Source: Apostichopus japonicus | Lineage: Eukaryota > Echinodermata > Holothuroidea > Aspidochirotida > Stichopodidae | Assembly: GCF_037975245.1 (NCBI RefSeq) | Contig: NC_092571.1 | Span: 19,554,917-19,618,916, forward strand | DNA length: 64,000 nucleotides | Direction of reading: 5' to 3' | Part shown: positions 13,577 through 25,839 of the stretch, in pieces | How the letters are laid out: every line of letters starts with the position of its first letter | Position numbering within the stretch: position 1 is the stretch's first letter | Translations under genes and position numbers: made by a program | The notes under the pieces: generated by a model | Told to the model about the DNA's origin: nothing | Database searches by the model: none | What the model saw: the letters and a program-made list of their open reading frames with translations, nothing else

Positions 13577-13670
13577 AAAAGTAAGTGGGCCTGACGTTTC
13601 GATCCTAGCAGGATCTTCTTCAGAGGCTGAATGGATCCTGGTTCGAAACGTCAGGCCCACTTACTTTTAC
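13577..13670. repeat. Perfect 27-bp inverted repeat with Penelope-like terminal motif
   Basis: Arms 13577-13603 and 13644-13670 are exact reverse complements (core GTGGGCCTGACGTTTCGA) around a 40-bp spacer. On the minus strand the left half reads CTGAAGAAGATCC, TGCTA, GGATCGAAACGTCAGG. This is a CTGAAGA/GAAA frame around a 5-bp stem, as seen at ends of Penelope-like elements. Interpreted as two inverted terminal fragments of such an element. Confidence 0.7.
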
Positions 13671-13990
13671 ACATTCTCTTACGTAGGCTCTTGAGTGGTT
13701 AAGGAGTTTGCCAACAGTTTTTGTTTTATTTCAAATTTAAATGTTTATAGAAGAGCATCATATTCATTTTAAAGGGAGAAGTGGGATACAACGTCTGAGT
13801 AAAGGAGCCTTTATATTACACTGTGACATACCTTTATGAATATTCATGAAATGATACAAGACTATCATGACGTATGCCCACAAACATTCAATACGCAGTT
13901 ACTTCATGAAATAATGAATAACAATATTCTGCTCGTAGTGCCGGGTAGCGGACCACATGAGGTGACGTAAAGACGTAGCTATTTACCGGT

Positions 13991-14182
13991 CGCTTCTCGG
14001 CCTTTTGGCTAAGATCATGTGTATATATCTGTTCCCTTTCGAGGGGAATGGTGATGCACACCCGACGATGATCGCACAGTCACAGTTCTGATGCAAGGGG
14101 ACTGGGGTTGAGAGCGGATCAGTCGTTCGGTAGTTTGATTTTCGTGCCCAGGTTCTTTCCTGGGCGACTTTTTCTTAAATAG
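13991..14182 (+). mobile_element. U2-snRNA-headed SINE with target-site duplication
   Basis: The 5' end begins CGCTTCTCGGCCTTTTGGCT and continues AAGATCA, identical to the universally conserved 5' end of U2 snRNA (one leading T lies in the duplication). The U2 likeness goes on as TGTGTATATATCTGTTC, where U2 has AGTGTAGTATCTGTTC, so the branch-site-pairing GUAGUA is altered. After about 45 nt the similarity stops. An unrelated body follows, then a 7-bp hairpin (GCCCAGG/CCTGGGC, 14146-14165) and a T-rich end. An 11-bp direct repeat TATTTACCGGT flanks it at 13980-13990 and 14183-14193, which marks retroposition. SINEs with snRNA-derived heads (SINEU) are known from other animals; this is read as such an element and not as a working U2 gene, since the Sm-site region is missing. 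Confidence 0.75.
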
Positions 14183-14199
14183 TATTTACCGGTTGCCAA

Positions 14200-15120
14200 C
14201 TACAGAATATAATTACAGGCCGCGGTTGTTTTATTACACACAATTAATTTTTTGAGTGCAACTAGGTAAGCGAGGGAGGCAGGGGAGTTGATGATCAAAC
14301 AATTGCCAAAATGACCAAAGATGACCATTGACTTGGTAGGTACGTTGAGATCTCAAGAGGGATTGTAGTTGCTTAAAGACATCTTAAAATATCCATCACC
14401 TGAACTATTCTATGCTGTTTTAGAATGATAATAGCCTTTCGTACATCAAGCCAATTGCGCATTATACCTTTAAGAAGTCAATACTGTGTCATTGGTATAA
14501 TGGATGGCGTTCTCGAGAGAGCAAAGATTGCGAATACCTTATTCCTTTTGGGAGATTTGGTGTGAATTTTTCTCTCTGTTGGTCAAACAGGTAGACGTTT
14601 GATAAATTTATTACCCCATGACTGGTTACATCTCCCATCAGTTGCCATTGGATGAGTTTGATCTTCAAACACACACACAGACACACACATAGAGAGAGAG
14701 AGACACGTAGCGAGAATAATATCGTAAAAATTTATCTGTCTTAGACTGAGACCAACAGGGATTTGGGTCATGAACTATATATACCTCAATTTAGCGAGAG
14801 GGAGGCCCGGTAAAACTTGACGAAAAGGACTAAATCTACCAGGTTATACAAAAGGTTTAGGGGAAGAACTAACATTTTTTTTTTCTTCAAAATTACACGA
14901 AGAAGCTTTATATGCCAATTCCAGCATCATAAATACACAGTTAAACGTTCTGTATTCCTATATCATTTCATTAACAAAATTGACAAACTTTATAATGTAT
15001 GTACATTGTTAATTTATGTATGTCTGTCCAAAGCTATTTATGTCGGTTGATCTGTTTTTGTTATAAAATCCCATAAATGGAAATGAAAAGCCCTTGGGTT
15101 CGTTTTCTTACTTACTGTAG
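14200..15120. other. No gene recognised
   Basis: Ordinary AT-rich sequence with a short (CA/GA)n tract at 14670-14705. Confidence 0.5.
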
Positions 15121-15650
15121 ATCTTACTAGTAGAACTCAACTTCCAATATATTTCTTACTAGTAGAACTCAACTTCTAAGATAGATTGTTACTCATAGGC
15201 GTTGGAAGCGGGGTGGCTGGAAGGGGGGGGGGCGGCTGCAGCCCCCAACCAGAATTTTTTGTGAAAATTCGGGCAATATGATGAGAATTTTGTCGGACAC
15301 CTACTGAAACAAAAATAATTTGCAATGTGGTTTTCAATGGTTAATCTGATATTATTATCATCATTTATTATCATTTTATTGTAACGACTTCCCCAATAAT
15401 TATAACCAATATGGAAGGGTAATAACACGGCAAATGATTGTATGTAAATGGCATGCGATGTAATAACCGATGCATGCCTATATGATATGCACATTAAGAT
15501 GTTGAAAAGTGTTGGTTATATTTTTCGGGCAAGTCGTTACAGCCCCCACCCCCCCCCCCCCAATCAAATTGGGCTCCTACGCCTATGATCTTACTATAGT
15601 TGAACTCAACTTCCAAGATAAATCTTACTAGAAGAACTCAACTTCCAAGT
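15121..15650 (+). repeat. 33-bp minisatellite, about four units, split by a MITE
   Basis: Units of TCTTACTAGTAGAACTCAAC followed by TTCCAAGATA at 15121, 15154, 15187 (interrupted) and 15621. The third unit is split by MITE copy 2 and resumes at 15588. Confidence 0.85.
15194..15587 (-). mobile_element. hAT-type MITE family, copy 2 (reverse)
   Basis: Bounded by CATAGGCGTTGGAAG and CTCCTACGCCTATG, with the family's internal blocks on the minus strand. Imperfect 8-bp flanks TTGTTACT and ATCTTACT (6 of 8) are seen. It inserted inside a 33-bp minisatellite. Confidence 0.8.
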
Positions 15651-16330
15651 GAACGATAGTGCAGTGTCTTGCGGGATTGGTTGTATTTCGCATTGCGCGA
15701 GAAATCTTAAATATGGGATGGGACCACTTGGGATGATCTGTGGGATAGAATGGTTTGTGAAAAATTGTCCCCGTGCTCCCCCCCCCTTCCCCTCCCGGTT
15801 TTTGGACGAACAGGGTGCTATACATCTAGCTGTCGTTTCGCGCCCTCAAACTGTTTCAGTCAACGATCATTGACGAAACTTTCAGACAATGGAGCTATTA
15901 CGTAATTGCTCCTTGTGCAATGAGCAATGTTTTACCATTTTTTCCGCACTGAGTTTGGGATGAGAGTTTGGTAGGTAGAAAGGGGTGGGGGAAGCCTAAG
16001 TAAAACATGTGAATGAGAAATCCATACCCCCCTTCCCCTCTTTGGTATCTAACTTTACAAAAGCTTATATATACTTTTGTCTGCGCAAATCAACGCCTTC
16101 CTCCTCACCACCCCCCCCCCCCTTCTTCGCAGCAGGCGTACGTGGCATGACAAACCTAATCGTCGGTTTGTCCATGTTGCAGTTGCATGACCGAAATAAA
16201 GTGAGGCTTTTTCCTAACCTGTGGTGCACACCACACCCCGCCCCATGGACGTCGCTAGAGGGGGGGTGTGGGGGGGTGTCTCACCCCCCCAATCTTGGTA
16301 AAAATGACGATAGTTGGAAAATTTTAGTGC

Positions 16331-16420
16331 GACAGTCGGAATTTCCGACTGTCGGAATTTCCGACTGTCGCCAGCTTCAATTCGGAATTTCCGACTGTCG
16401 CACTCTAATTTTCCTGACTG
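16331..16420. repeat. Overlapping palindromes of a GACAGTCGGAA motif
   Basis: An 11-bp-arm palindrome with one central base at 16331-16353 is followed by overlapping partial copies up to about 16420. The phrase GCCAGCTTCAATTCGGAA recurs at 16370 and 16612. Confidence 0.85.
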
Positions 16421-16699
16421 TCGCACTCTTATTTTCATATGTTTCTTGTAATTTGTGAGTGACATAATTTTTTTTTATCAAAATTGACCTTTAATCAGTC
16501 ATATTTACCACGTTTTCCTCGTCACATTGAGAAATTGTATCTCGCGATCCTTATACTCCACCATACAAAACTTCGTATGATTTTGAATACTCTAAAAAAA
16601 ATACAACGTTCGCCAGCTTCAATTCGGAAAATTTATGTATTAATTTTGCTATTGGGTGGGTCGACCCTGTTCGCTAGCTTAAAGTAAGTTCAGGATATA

Positions 16700-17870
16700 C
16701 CAGGGACGTAGCCAGGGGGAGCAGGGGAGCGACTGCTCCCCCCTTTGAGTGTCGAAAAAAATGTTTAAAAACTGTTGTTTTTTTAGCATGGTATTTTGTC
16801 AGTGCTCTTTTGATCTTGAATACTCGTCAGCTCCGTTAACTCGATTATAATCGTAATAACATGCAGGCCTACTGATTCAACTACTTACTTAGTTTGGCAG
16901 ATGCAATTAGATAAATTTAGCCTATAGCCTATTTCAAACCTACAGTTGGCCACTGCGTAATAAAATACATATTGCCTACCTAACCTCACTCGATGGAATG
17001 TCACGAACCGTATGCACAACGACGACGACAAGTTCGTTCTCATCCGTTCTATGATTCGTCCTAAGTCGTTGCACGAACAGCATGTTATGCAACTAAGCTA
17101 GCAATCGTACGTGATACGCACTTCCTATAAATAATTATTACACTGTTAATACACGGAGATAACGATATTTTTTAGGCCACGGCAAATTTGGCTGTCTTAC
17201 AAAATATGAAAGTTTATATTGTCCATCAATTAAGTTCGTCAAATGTATTTAAGTCCAGACTTGGACAATAAACAAGAATCATCCTTCTGGAAAAATTGTA
17301 AAAGAGCACTATGTTTGTCTCTCTGATATATTATGTAAAAGAACATGTAAAAGAATTCAAACAGGAAACAAAATCTGCTGATAATATGATATCATATGAT
17401 AATGATGAAACTGGCAACAAATTGCACCAGATCGCATCTAAGGACCTTCAATTGTTCAAAAAAAATCTCAAAGGGGAGGGGGACACCCCCTCCCCTTAGA
17501 CCCCTCCCCCATATCAATCGCAAAAAGTGCTTCCCCTTTCAAATTCCTGGCTACGACGTTGGGATATATATACATTGTCCCTATGGTATACAATTAAAAC
17601 ACTCAATGCTAATCTACGGAAGTTTAAAAGTGCCATCAACATAAGCAAAAACTTTGCCCCATAAGGTACAAATGTATTGAAAAAAGTTCGGAACAAAAGT
17701 GCAGTCGCGAAAGATGGGGTGTCTGACTGACACTGACCGTATCGTTGACGATGAGTGCGGGGGGGGGGGGGTACAAGGCAGCAGTCGGAATTTTCTGACT
17801 CCAAAACCCATCCAGTTGGAATTTCAGCCACTACACCCCCCCAATCATCAGGCCTTAGCTACGTCCCTGC
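16700..17870. mobile_element. Possible non-autonomous DNA transposon with GTAGCCA-type ends
   Basis: Left end CAGGGACGTAGCCAGGGG and right end TTAGCTACGTCCCTG are inverted repeats of about 14 bp. No target duplication was recognised. The interior holds a 130-bp block (17425-17555) repeated at 22330-22450. Confidence 0.45.
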
Positions 17871-17879
17871 CCCGCCCCT

Positions 17880-20810
17880 GAGTGAAACGCAGGACGCAGG
17901 GGGGGGGGGGGCTATAGGCATAAACAACAGAAAGAGTAGATTCCTCCACAGCTGGTAAAGGGGTGTACACGGGTTTTCTTAGGGGTGCGAGGGGGTTAAA
18001 TGTAAACTGTATTGGCCCCAAATATGCTAGATATTCAAATATGGTCACCTTTGGTCCAAATTCTGAAACTGTTTTTATTACAACCTTCGATGAAATTTTT
18101 CTCACTGGGACATTCAGTCAATTTGTGTGTTCCTTAAAAATGTCTGAGAACAATTTGGATAGTAAAGACCTCCAGGAAAGTACTTATTGAAAACTTCTAG
18201 CAATTATAGCGTGCTATAATTTGGGGCCTATACAGACTACTTTTAAGAAACAAATTGCTGTATATATGCAATAATGATACTACTGTCTGACTGTACCGTT
18301 ACCAAGGAACGAAGCACCATCACAGACTTACCTACAGCTGTTACACAATAGTGTAGTAGCAGCCGCCAGACTAATAGTGGGTCTGTGTTGGTACTCGAAT
18401 TCTAGCAAAGTTATACATGTACTTGCACTCCGTCTCGTGGATTCGTACTCGAGGCTTTTTGAATAGTAGTTTATAGGAACTGGTGTAAACTAGTACCCGT
18501 GTACTCATACCAAGGAATTTCTATATGTACTCGTAATCTTTCTCTCATACTACATGTGAATTAGCCGGTATATATTTATAGACCTCCTATGTACTGTGTA
18601 GTGTGTCTAATACAAGATTTAACATGCTTACCCTGATTGCCGGATGACTGCATAAGACAAAACGCCGTCAATATTATTCCTAATTTGATCAACCCCAGCC
18701 TTCTTTGAGAAAGTTGCCTAAATTTGCAGGCACGAAATATTTCCATGGTTTCAAATCACTGTTAGTATCCGCAATCAGATAAAATTCCAACCGATTCATG
18801 TTCGTTTACATATCTTTCGACGACACGTGTGACTGCAGTCTTTAGTAGTAAAGTTGTAATGATTCACGTGTTATTCGATAAACAAGCAGCAACGCACAGT
18901 AACCAAGTTTATCAAAGTATTCCGATCTCGATGTTCCAAAAACCATTTACTTTCAAGCTTGTCTTCAAAATGGTATTCTTGTCCATAAAAAAGTATCCCA
19001 CATTCACATAAGCTCATCCAAAGTATGGTCACGTAAGGAAACTGTTTATGTAACCTTAGCCAGACGGGAATATCAAAACACCGTGGTATTATGGGCGGAT
19101 TTCATAGACACGGGTACTTTGCAGGTCATGGTTATATACGGTGTCGCCCGGTGATCATAGTTGATGATATATGAAGTGTAACCGGTATATACACCCAAAG
19201 ATGCGAATGAACCCTAAAACATTTTCGTCCACCCATTGCGTAATTTGTCATATCTGATACACTATACCGTTAGGTAATAACCTGTAACCATGGAGGTGAA
19301 AAAAGAACCATGCTGTAACGCACGAGTTTACGCACGGATTCCAAAGTGTTGGAATTTCCCCAGACGACATATGCCTATATTTATATTTAATGTTACTGGA
19401 CACGCAGCTTTATTCTAATATAAGGTATACATGTTAATATGAGTTTGAAACGATATTATATCTACGGGGACGAGGAATATGTACGACAGGTCGAAATGCT
19501 CGTATCAATTTCGAAGTATTGTTTCTTAATTATCATTATAGTACTGCAAATACTAACGTTGTGCGAAACCTGGTGACGCGTACTGTGTATTTGCGTAACA
19601 TAAGGCGCTTTCTGGTAACACGTTGGCATTTTTTTGTGGTCTTTATTATTTATATATATGTTATACCAAGTATATGAATTATTCACCGTTACATACCGCA
19701 TGGACATAATATAATTCGATCATATGTAGTAGATATTCTAGAATTAATATGGGTATTACATTATCATATGTGGACATATAAGGTGAGCTCCGATTGGCTA
19801 GGAATGTATGTGGGTGCTGTCACTCGACTTAATTCCCACATTTAGAATCAAGTTTAGCCATTAATATCTTCTGCAATCAATTAAACAGGTGCACTATGGG
19901 ACGGTTACATGTTATGACGTCAGGCTTCATTCGCCGTCGGATTCGAGTATTTTACCGTACTATATAGCAGACTTCATTCTATGCATGATTAAAGTAAAGA
20001 TATGGTTTCGATATCTTTTTTTCTGCTTTATCGATCTTATATTTATTTACACCTCTGTCTATCCTTCTACCCTTCTTCTTTGCAACAAACCCATTTGTAA
20101 AACATGTTATTAACTCAACAAGTTATAAGAGCAATATTGTAACTGAAAAATCAAAATAAATAAATCCCCCTCCACTTCCCCTTCCCCTCCCCACCCCACC
20201 CCCTCACACACACAACTCCTCATCCTCGTCATTCATAATGCTTTCATCTCTCTCTTGAGATTTTGGATTGAATATGATTTAAATTGTGTTTAGTATAAAC
20301 GCAAAACGAATAATGTCAGGAAAAATCTTTAACTTCAGCATGTTATAGCAAGGCATACTTTATACTATATACACAACTTTGCGTATTGAATGTTATTCCA
20401 AAACAGATGGGTGTGTGACGTGGATGGTGGAGTACAGTAAGGGAAATCAGGGTGAGGGAGAGGGGGGGGGATATGGAACAGTTATTACAGTTATTACTGC
20501 AGACAAGTTTCTATTAGGCCTCGTTAGAAGAACTAGGCGTTACTGTTCGATGAATGAGACAACCTCGTTAAAAAAGTTGATAAGCAGATGGTGCGAAGTG
20601 AATGTTTAAAAACAAAACTCTTTTATCTATGAGTAATACTAAACTGGTAACTTATTCACTTAATTTGCTTTGAAATCTTCAGTATATCTTTTGAAATGTT
20701 CTGGTTGGTACCAAGAATATTTGTTTATTTGCTTAGCTCGATAAAACTTGAAGCTTAAAGCTAACATGTTATTACATTACCTCTTTCTCTCTCGTTTTCC
20801 TTACTATATT
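17880..20810. other. No gene recognised
   Basis: AT-rich sequence with a 13-base G run near 17899 and a C-rich stretch near 20165-20205. No splice-consistent coding exon or known repeat was identified. Confidence 0.5.
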
Positions 20811-20814
20811 TATT

Positions 20815-21240
<426 letters not shown>

Positions 21241-21454
21241 TAGAAGGGGGGGGGCAGTCTGGAATTATCGATAGCAGAATCAGCAATTAATTTTACTTCA
21301 ACCATTCAACAACTTAAAATTCAGTAATCTACCTTTAAGCACAATCAAAGATCAAAGATAGCATGTGTTTCAACAAGAGGTTTCTTACTGAATAACCCAT
21401 TGTTTCGGAAATCTACAAGTTTAATAATATATATATTTAATAGTAATCGGTATA

Positions 21455-22460
21455 TCCAGGGGCGGCGATTTGTTTGAAATATTGGGGCGGGGGACATTTG
21501 CTTGGGTGCAGATACGTAGCAACTTAAGGATTTTCTCACCCGGGGGGGGGGGGGCGAATTACTATCAAAGCGGAGCGCCACCATTGGTTGGCGCGCAGCG
21601 TACAAGAAAATTTCTGGTTTTGATAGCCCCCCCCCCCCACCAGATCACCGGAAATGGCACTTCTCGGGCTTGAAATTAACCAACCAGATGTACACTTTTG
21701 CCTGAGAACCAAGTTTTTCCCAATGGTTTTTTTCCATCCATAACCTTTTACAAGATTGTCAGCAGTCACATATCATGTTCGACCTCATCGTATCTCCTGT
21801 GGATCATTGCTTTTTGTAGGTGATTCTACGTAACGGCCCACAATACCCGTCAGCCCCACTTTTCAAGGTTTTAAGCCCATTATTTGTTCAGAATTTGAAT
21901 AATAAATTCACTTCAAACATACCCATAATAATGTTGCACAAAATTTCATCTATGAACAACCAATATAGAAAAACCCTCCTTCAACCCCTAACAGACCGGT
22001 CAAAATTGCACGAGTAGAGGGAAGTATGATGAAGGATGTTGGTCAGGGAATTTTCGAAAATTCAGACACAGTTAATTTATTGGTGTACAAATTAAGGGCG
22101 TAGGAACCGGGGGGGCTGGGGGGCGCCAGCCCCCCCAGTGAAAAATGTGGAGGGGCAGAAGTATCATTCCGCCCCCCCCCCCCGCTTCGCAAGTCAGAAA
22201 ACCCCTTTTTCATTTCCAAATGAGAAAAAAAATCTCATTTTTGGAGCACCAAATTGCATCTAAGGCCAGGTGAAATACAAAATTAAGTTTACAAAATGGA
22301 GTGGGTGTTGAAGTGTGCTATATTGCACCAAATTGCATCTTAGGCCACCTGGAAATGCAAAAAAAAATCCAAAGGGGAGGGGACACCCCCTCCCCTTGAC
22401 CCCTCCCCGAGGCCGGCCATCAATCGTCAGCCCCCCCACTCAAAAGTACCTTCCTACGCC
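21455..22460. mobile_element. Cluster of hAT-like repeat fragments
   Basis: Holds GGGGCGGCGATTTGTTTGAA (21460), the 100-bp module around 21570-21675, a GGGCGTAGGAACCGGGGGGG end (22097) and a TTCCTACGCCACTGG end (22447). Poly-G and poly-C runs abound. Boundaries between individual insertions are not resolved. Confidence 0.5.
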
Positions 22461-22631
22461 ACTGGTACAAATATTAAAACCTCTTATAACGGCTACTATA
22501 AAACTTCGATATCATAAATATACAAAAAAATTGCTCGAGGCGGGGGGGTCTCCCCCTTCGCCCCTCCCCCTTGGCTACGCGCCTGCGGTTAGAAATCTTG
22601 TAGGAAACAGGCCAAATGGAAACCCAGGGTC

Positions 22632-24330
22632 AACAAAGAGACTGGGGTTAAGAGTGGATCAGTAATGGGACTTGGGATAAGGGTGGATCAGTATGGAGAA
22701 TGGGAATAAGAGCGGATCAGTAAGGAGACTGGAGATAGGAGTGCATCAGTAAGGGGACTGGAGATAAGAGCGGATCAGTAAGGGGACTGGAGATAAGAGC
22801 GGATCAGTAAGGGGACTGGAGATAAGAGGTGGATCAGTAAGGTGACTGGGGACAAAAGCGGATGAGTGAGGTAACTGGGGATAAGAGTGGATCAGTAAGG
22901 TGACTGGGGATAAGAGTGGATCAGTAAGGGGACTGGGGATAAGAGTGGATCAGTAATGGGACTGGGGATAAGAGTGGATCAGTAAGGGGACTGGGGATAA
23001 GAGTGGAGCAGTAAGGGGACTGGGGATAAGAGTGGATCAGTAACGAGACTGGAGATAAGAGTGGATCAGTTATAAGACTGAAGATAAAATGGATCAGCAA
23101 AGAGACTGGGATAAGAGTGGATCAGTAAGGAGACTGGGAATAAGAGCGGATCAGTGAGGTAACTGGGGATAAGAATAGATCAGCAAAGATATTGGAGATA
23201 AGAGTGGATCGGTAAGGTGACTGGAGATAAGAGCGGATCAGTAAGGGGACTGGAGATAAGAGGTGGATCAGTAAGGTGACTGGGGACAAAAGCGGATCAG
23301 TGAGGTAACTGGGTATAAGAACAGATCAGTAAGGTGACTGGGATAAGAGCGGATCAGTAAGGGGACTGGAGATAAGAGGTGGATCAGTAAGGTGACTGGG
23401 GACAAAAGCGGATGAGTGAGGTAACTGGGGATAAGAACAGATCAGTAAGGTGACTGGGGATAAGAGTGGATCAGTAAGGGGACTGTGGATAAGAACAGAT
23501 CAGTAAGGTGACTGGGGATAAGAGTGGATCAGCAAAGAGACTGGAGATAAACGTGGATCAGTAAGGAGACTGGAGATAAGAGCGGATCAGTGAGGCAACT
23601 GTGGATAAGAAGAGATCAATAAGGTGGCTGGGGATAAGAGTGGATCAGCAAAGAGACTGGAGATAAAAGTGGATCAGTAAGGAGACTGGGGATAAGAGCG
23701 GATCAGTGAGGTAACTGTGGATAAGAAGAGATAAGTAAGGTGGCTGGGGATAAGAGTGGATCAGTAAGGAGACTAAAGATATGAGGTGGATCAGTAAGGT
23801 GACTGTGGATAAGAGTGGATCAGCAAAGAGACTGGAGATAAAAGTGGATCAGTAAGGAGACTGGGGATAAGAGCGGATCAGTGAGGTAACTGTGGATAAG
23901 AAGAGATCAGTAAGGTGGCTGGGGATAAGAGTGGATCAGTAAGGAGACTAAAGATATGAGGTGGATCAGTAAGGTGACTGTGGATAAGAGTGGATCAGCA
24001 AAGAGACTGGAGATAAGAGTGGATCAGTAAGGTGACTGTGGATAAGAGTGGATCAGCAAAGAGACTGGAGATAAAAGTGGATCAGTAAGGAGACTGGGGA
24101 TAAGAGCGGATCAGTGAGGTAACTGTGGATAAGAAGAGATCAGTAAGGTGGCTGGGGATAAGAGTGGATCAGTAAGGAGACTAAAGATATGAGGCGGGTC
24201 AGTGAGGTAACTGTGGATAAGAGTGGATCAGCAAAGAGACTGGAGATAAGATTGGATCAGTAAGGTAACAAGGGATAAGAGGGCATCACTAAGGACACTG
24301 GGGATAAGGATGGATCAGTTTAGGTACACA
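22632..24330 (+). repeat. Minisatellite of 29-bp units, about 58 copies, with higher-order structure
   Basis: Consensus unit is GACTGGGGATAAGAGTGGAT followed by CAGTAAGGG, with variants (AGCGGATCAG, CAGCAAAGA, GGTGACTG). A distinctive variant containing ACTAAAGATATGAG recurs at 23772, 23947 and 24180, spaced 175 and 233 bp. Blocks of about six and eight monomers have therefore been duplicated. The first monomer (22640-22663) matches the U2-headed SINE at 14100-14123 in 22 of 24 positions. Confidence 0.95.
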
Positions 24331-25831
24331 GGCTCTACAGTGGGTAACTTCTCCTTAAAAGAATACGTCTCAATATAACCCACATGTAGTATAGCATTTC
24401 TTGAGTTCTGTAACTTTTGAAGACTCGGACAGGTATTTGTGCGCCCTCATTACTTTATCATGATTCACTGGTATCGACTGGAAATAGCAAATATTTCTAC
24501 GTCACAGAAAGTTTCCAACATCGATGAGCCATAAATATATCGACCTACTATATATATATACCTCCATCAAGACTTCGTGTGATTGAGTTTATAAGATCTG
24601 ATTGATTGCACACCGTTGGCATATGTATTTACAATAATGATAGTTGGTTTCGGCTTTCTAAAGGAGGTACCGCGACCCTTGACCTATCGAGAGGGCCCTG
24701 TCTTAACACCAATGGATGGTTGATACATTCTATATGTGCATGTTGGACGTAGGAACCAAATATGCAGTGTTTTTATCACCATTGTGCTATCAAAGGTATG
24801 GAATGTGATGGCGATATTTAACACAATAGCAAATCAAACTGGAAGCTAGAGGATTGGGGGGGGGGGGGAAGAGGGCTGGATATTTCCATTCCGTGCCTAT
24901 CACGGCGATCCGTAATCACGGTAAAAATAATGAAAATGACTGGCGTAGTGCAGCCGAAAGACCCCTCCTTCCCCACCCACTTCCCTCCCAGGCTTCTATA
25001 TTCAGACAAACACTAGGACCTTGACTTATTCAAGGTTTCGTCTGTGTGGAGTTCTTCCGTGGATTTTTCATGTGGTCTGGCTGTGAGCAGGGTGGATTGC
25101 AATATCAATTGCCCCCGACTCAATGATTCAACAGGTGGTGCTGAAGCAACCGGCACATTCAGCGCCACGGACGAAGCTAGCATGTTTTGTGACCGAGAGG
25201 AAATGAGCGTTTCCGCCACCTAACCCCTAGTGTCATCGAACCCAGTGCAGTGACGCACACGTTTCCGAGCCGGCTTGCCGACAGGCCAATCCTCTTCTGG
25301 TTTGGAGTGCTGGTTTCGAAACTACTCCGTAGTCCATAGTATAACAGTTAACCTGGTCGATTTGGTCGCTTCAACTTCATCAGTAGCCTGTACCAAATTG
25401 GTTGTCCGATACTGGTTCACACGTACTATCGTCCATTGGATGGACTGGACGTGAAGTGACACAGTCATTGGTACGGAGATGTCAAGACTAACTCGTAATA
25501 AACAGAAAGATAACTCATGTACTCCTGTGTTAACGTCACGTGAACAGGGCCTCCTAACGCCACAAATATACTATGATTAAATCAGGTTGGATTAGTAGAT
25601 TAGTAAAGCTAAATCTTTAGACAAAGCTAAATCCCACTAAGCTATCGTTTAAAATGGAAGAATGTCGATGCTCTCTCCATTCTTACTCCCTGCCTCTATT
25701 TCTTTCTTCTCTCCTTCTCTCTCTCTCTACTGTGTGATGCTACTTGTTGAAAGGGTTATAAAATCATATATAAACTGTAACGACCCCAAACACCAGCACT
25801 TTAAACTATAAATAGAGGGCGTTTTGCAACG
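24331..25831. other. No gene established
   Basis: A 68-codon minus-strand ORF at 25013-25219 begins MAETLISSRSQNM, just after an AG in a weak acceptor context. It has no recognisable domain or partner exon, so it is not called. Confidence 0.4.
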
Positions 25832-25839
25832 TTCAGCAC
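25832..25839. repeat. Left target-site duplication of the P-like element
   Basis: TTCAGCAC, repeated exactly at 30510-30517 outside the right-hand palindromes. Confidence 0.75.

Noticed and set aside
13991-14182. Functional U2 snRNA gene
   Set aside because: Only the first 45 or so nt resemble U2, the branch-recognition bases are altered, the Sm-site region is absent and the copy is bounded by a target-site duplication.
22632-24330. CRISPR-like array because of regular 29-bp repeats
   Set aside because: The repeats are directly tandem with no unique spacers, and the setting is eukaryotic.
25013-25219. 68-codon minus-strand ORF starting MAETLISS
   Set aside because: No recognisable domain, no partner exon and no polyadenylation context.
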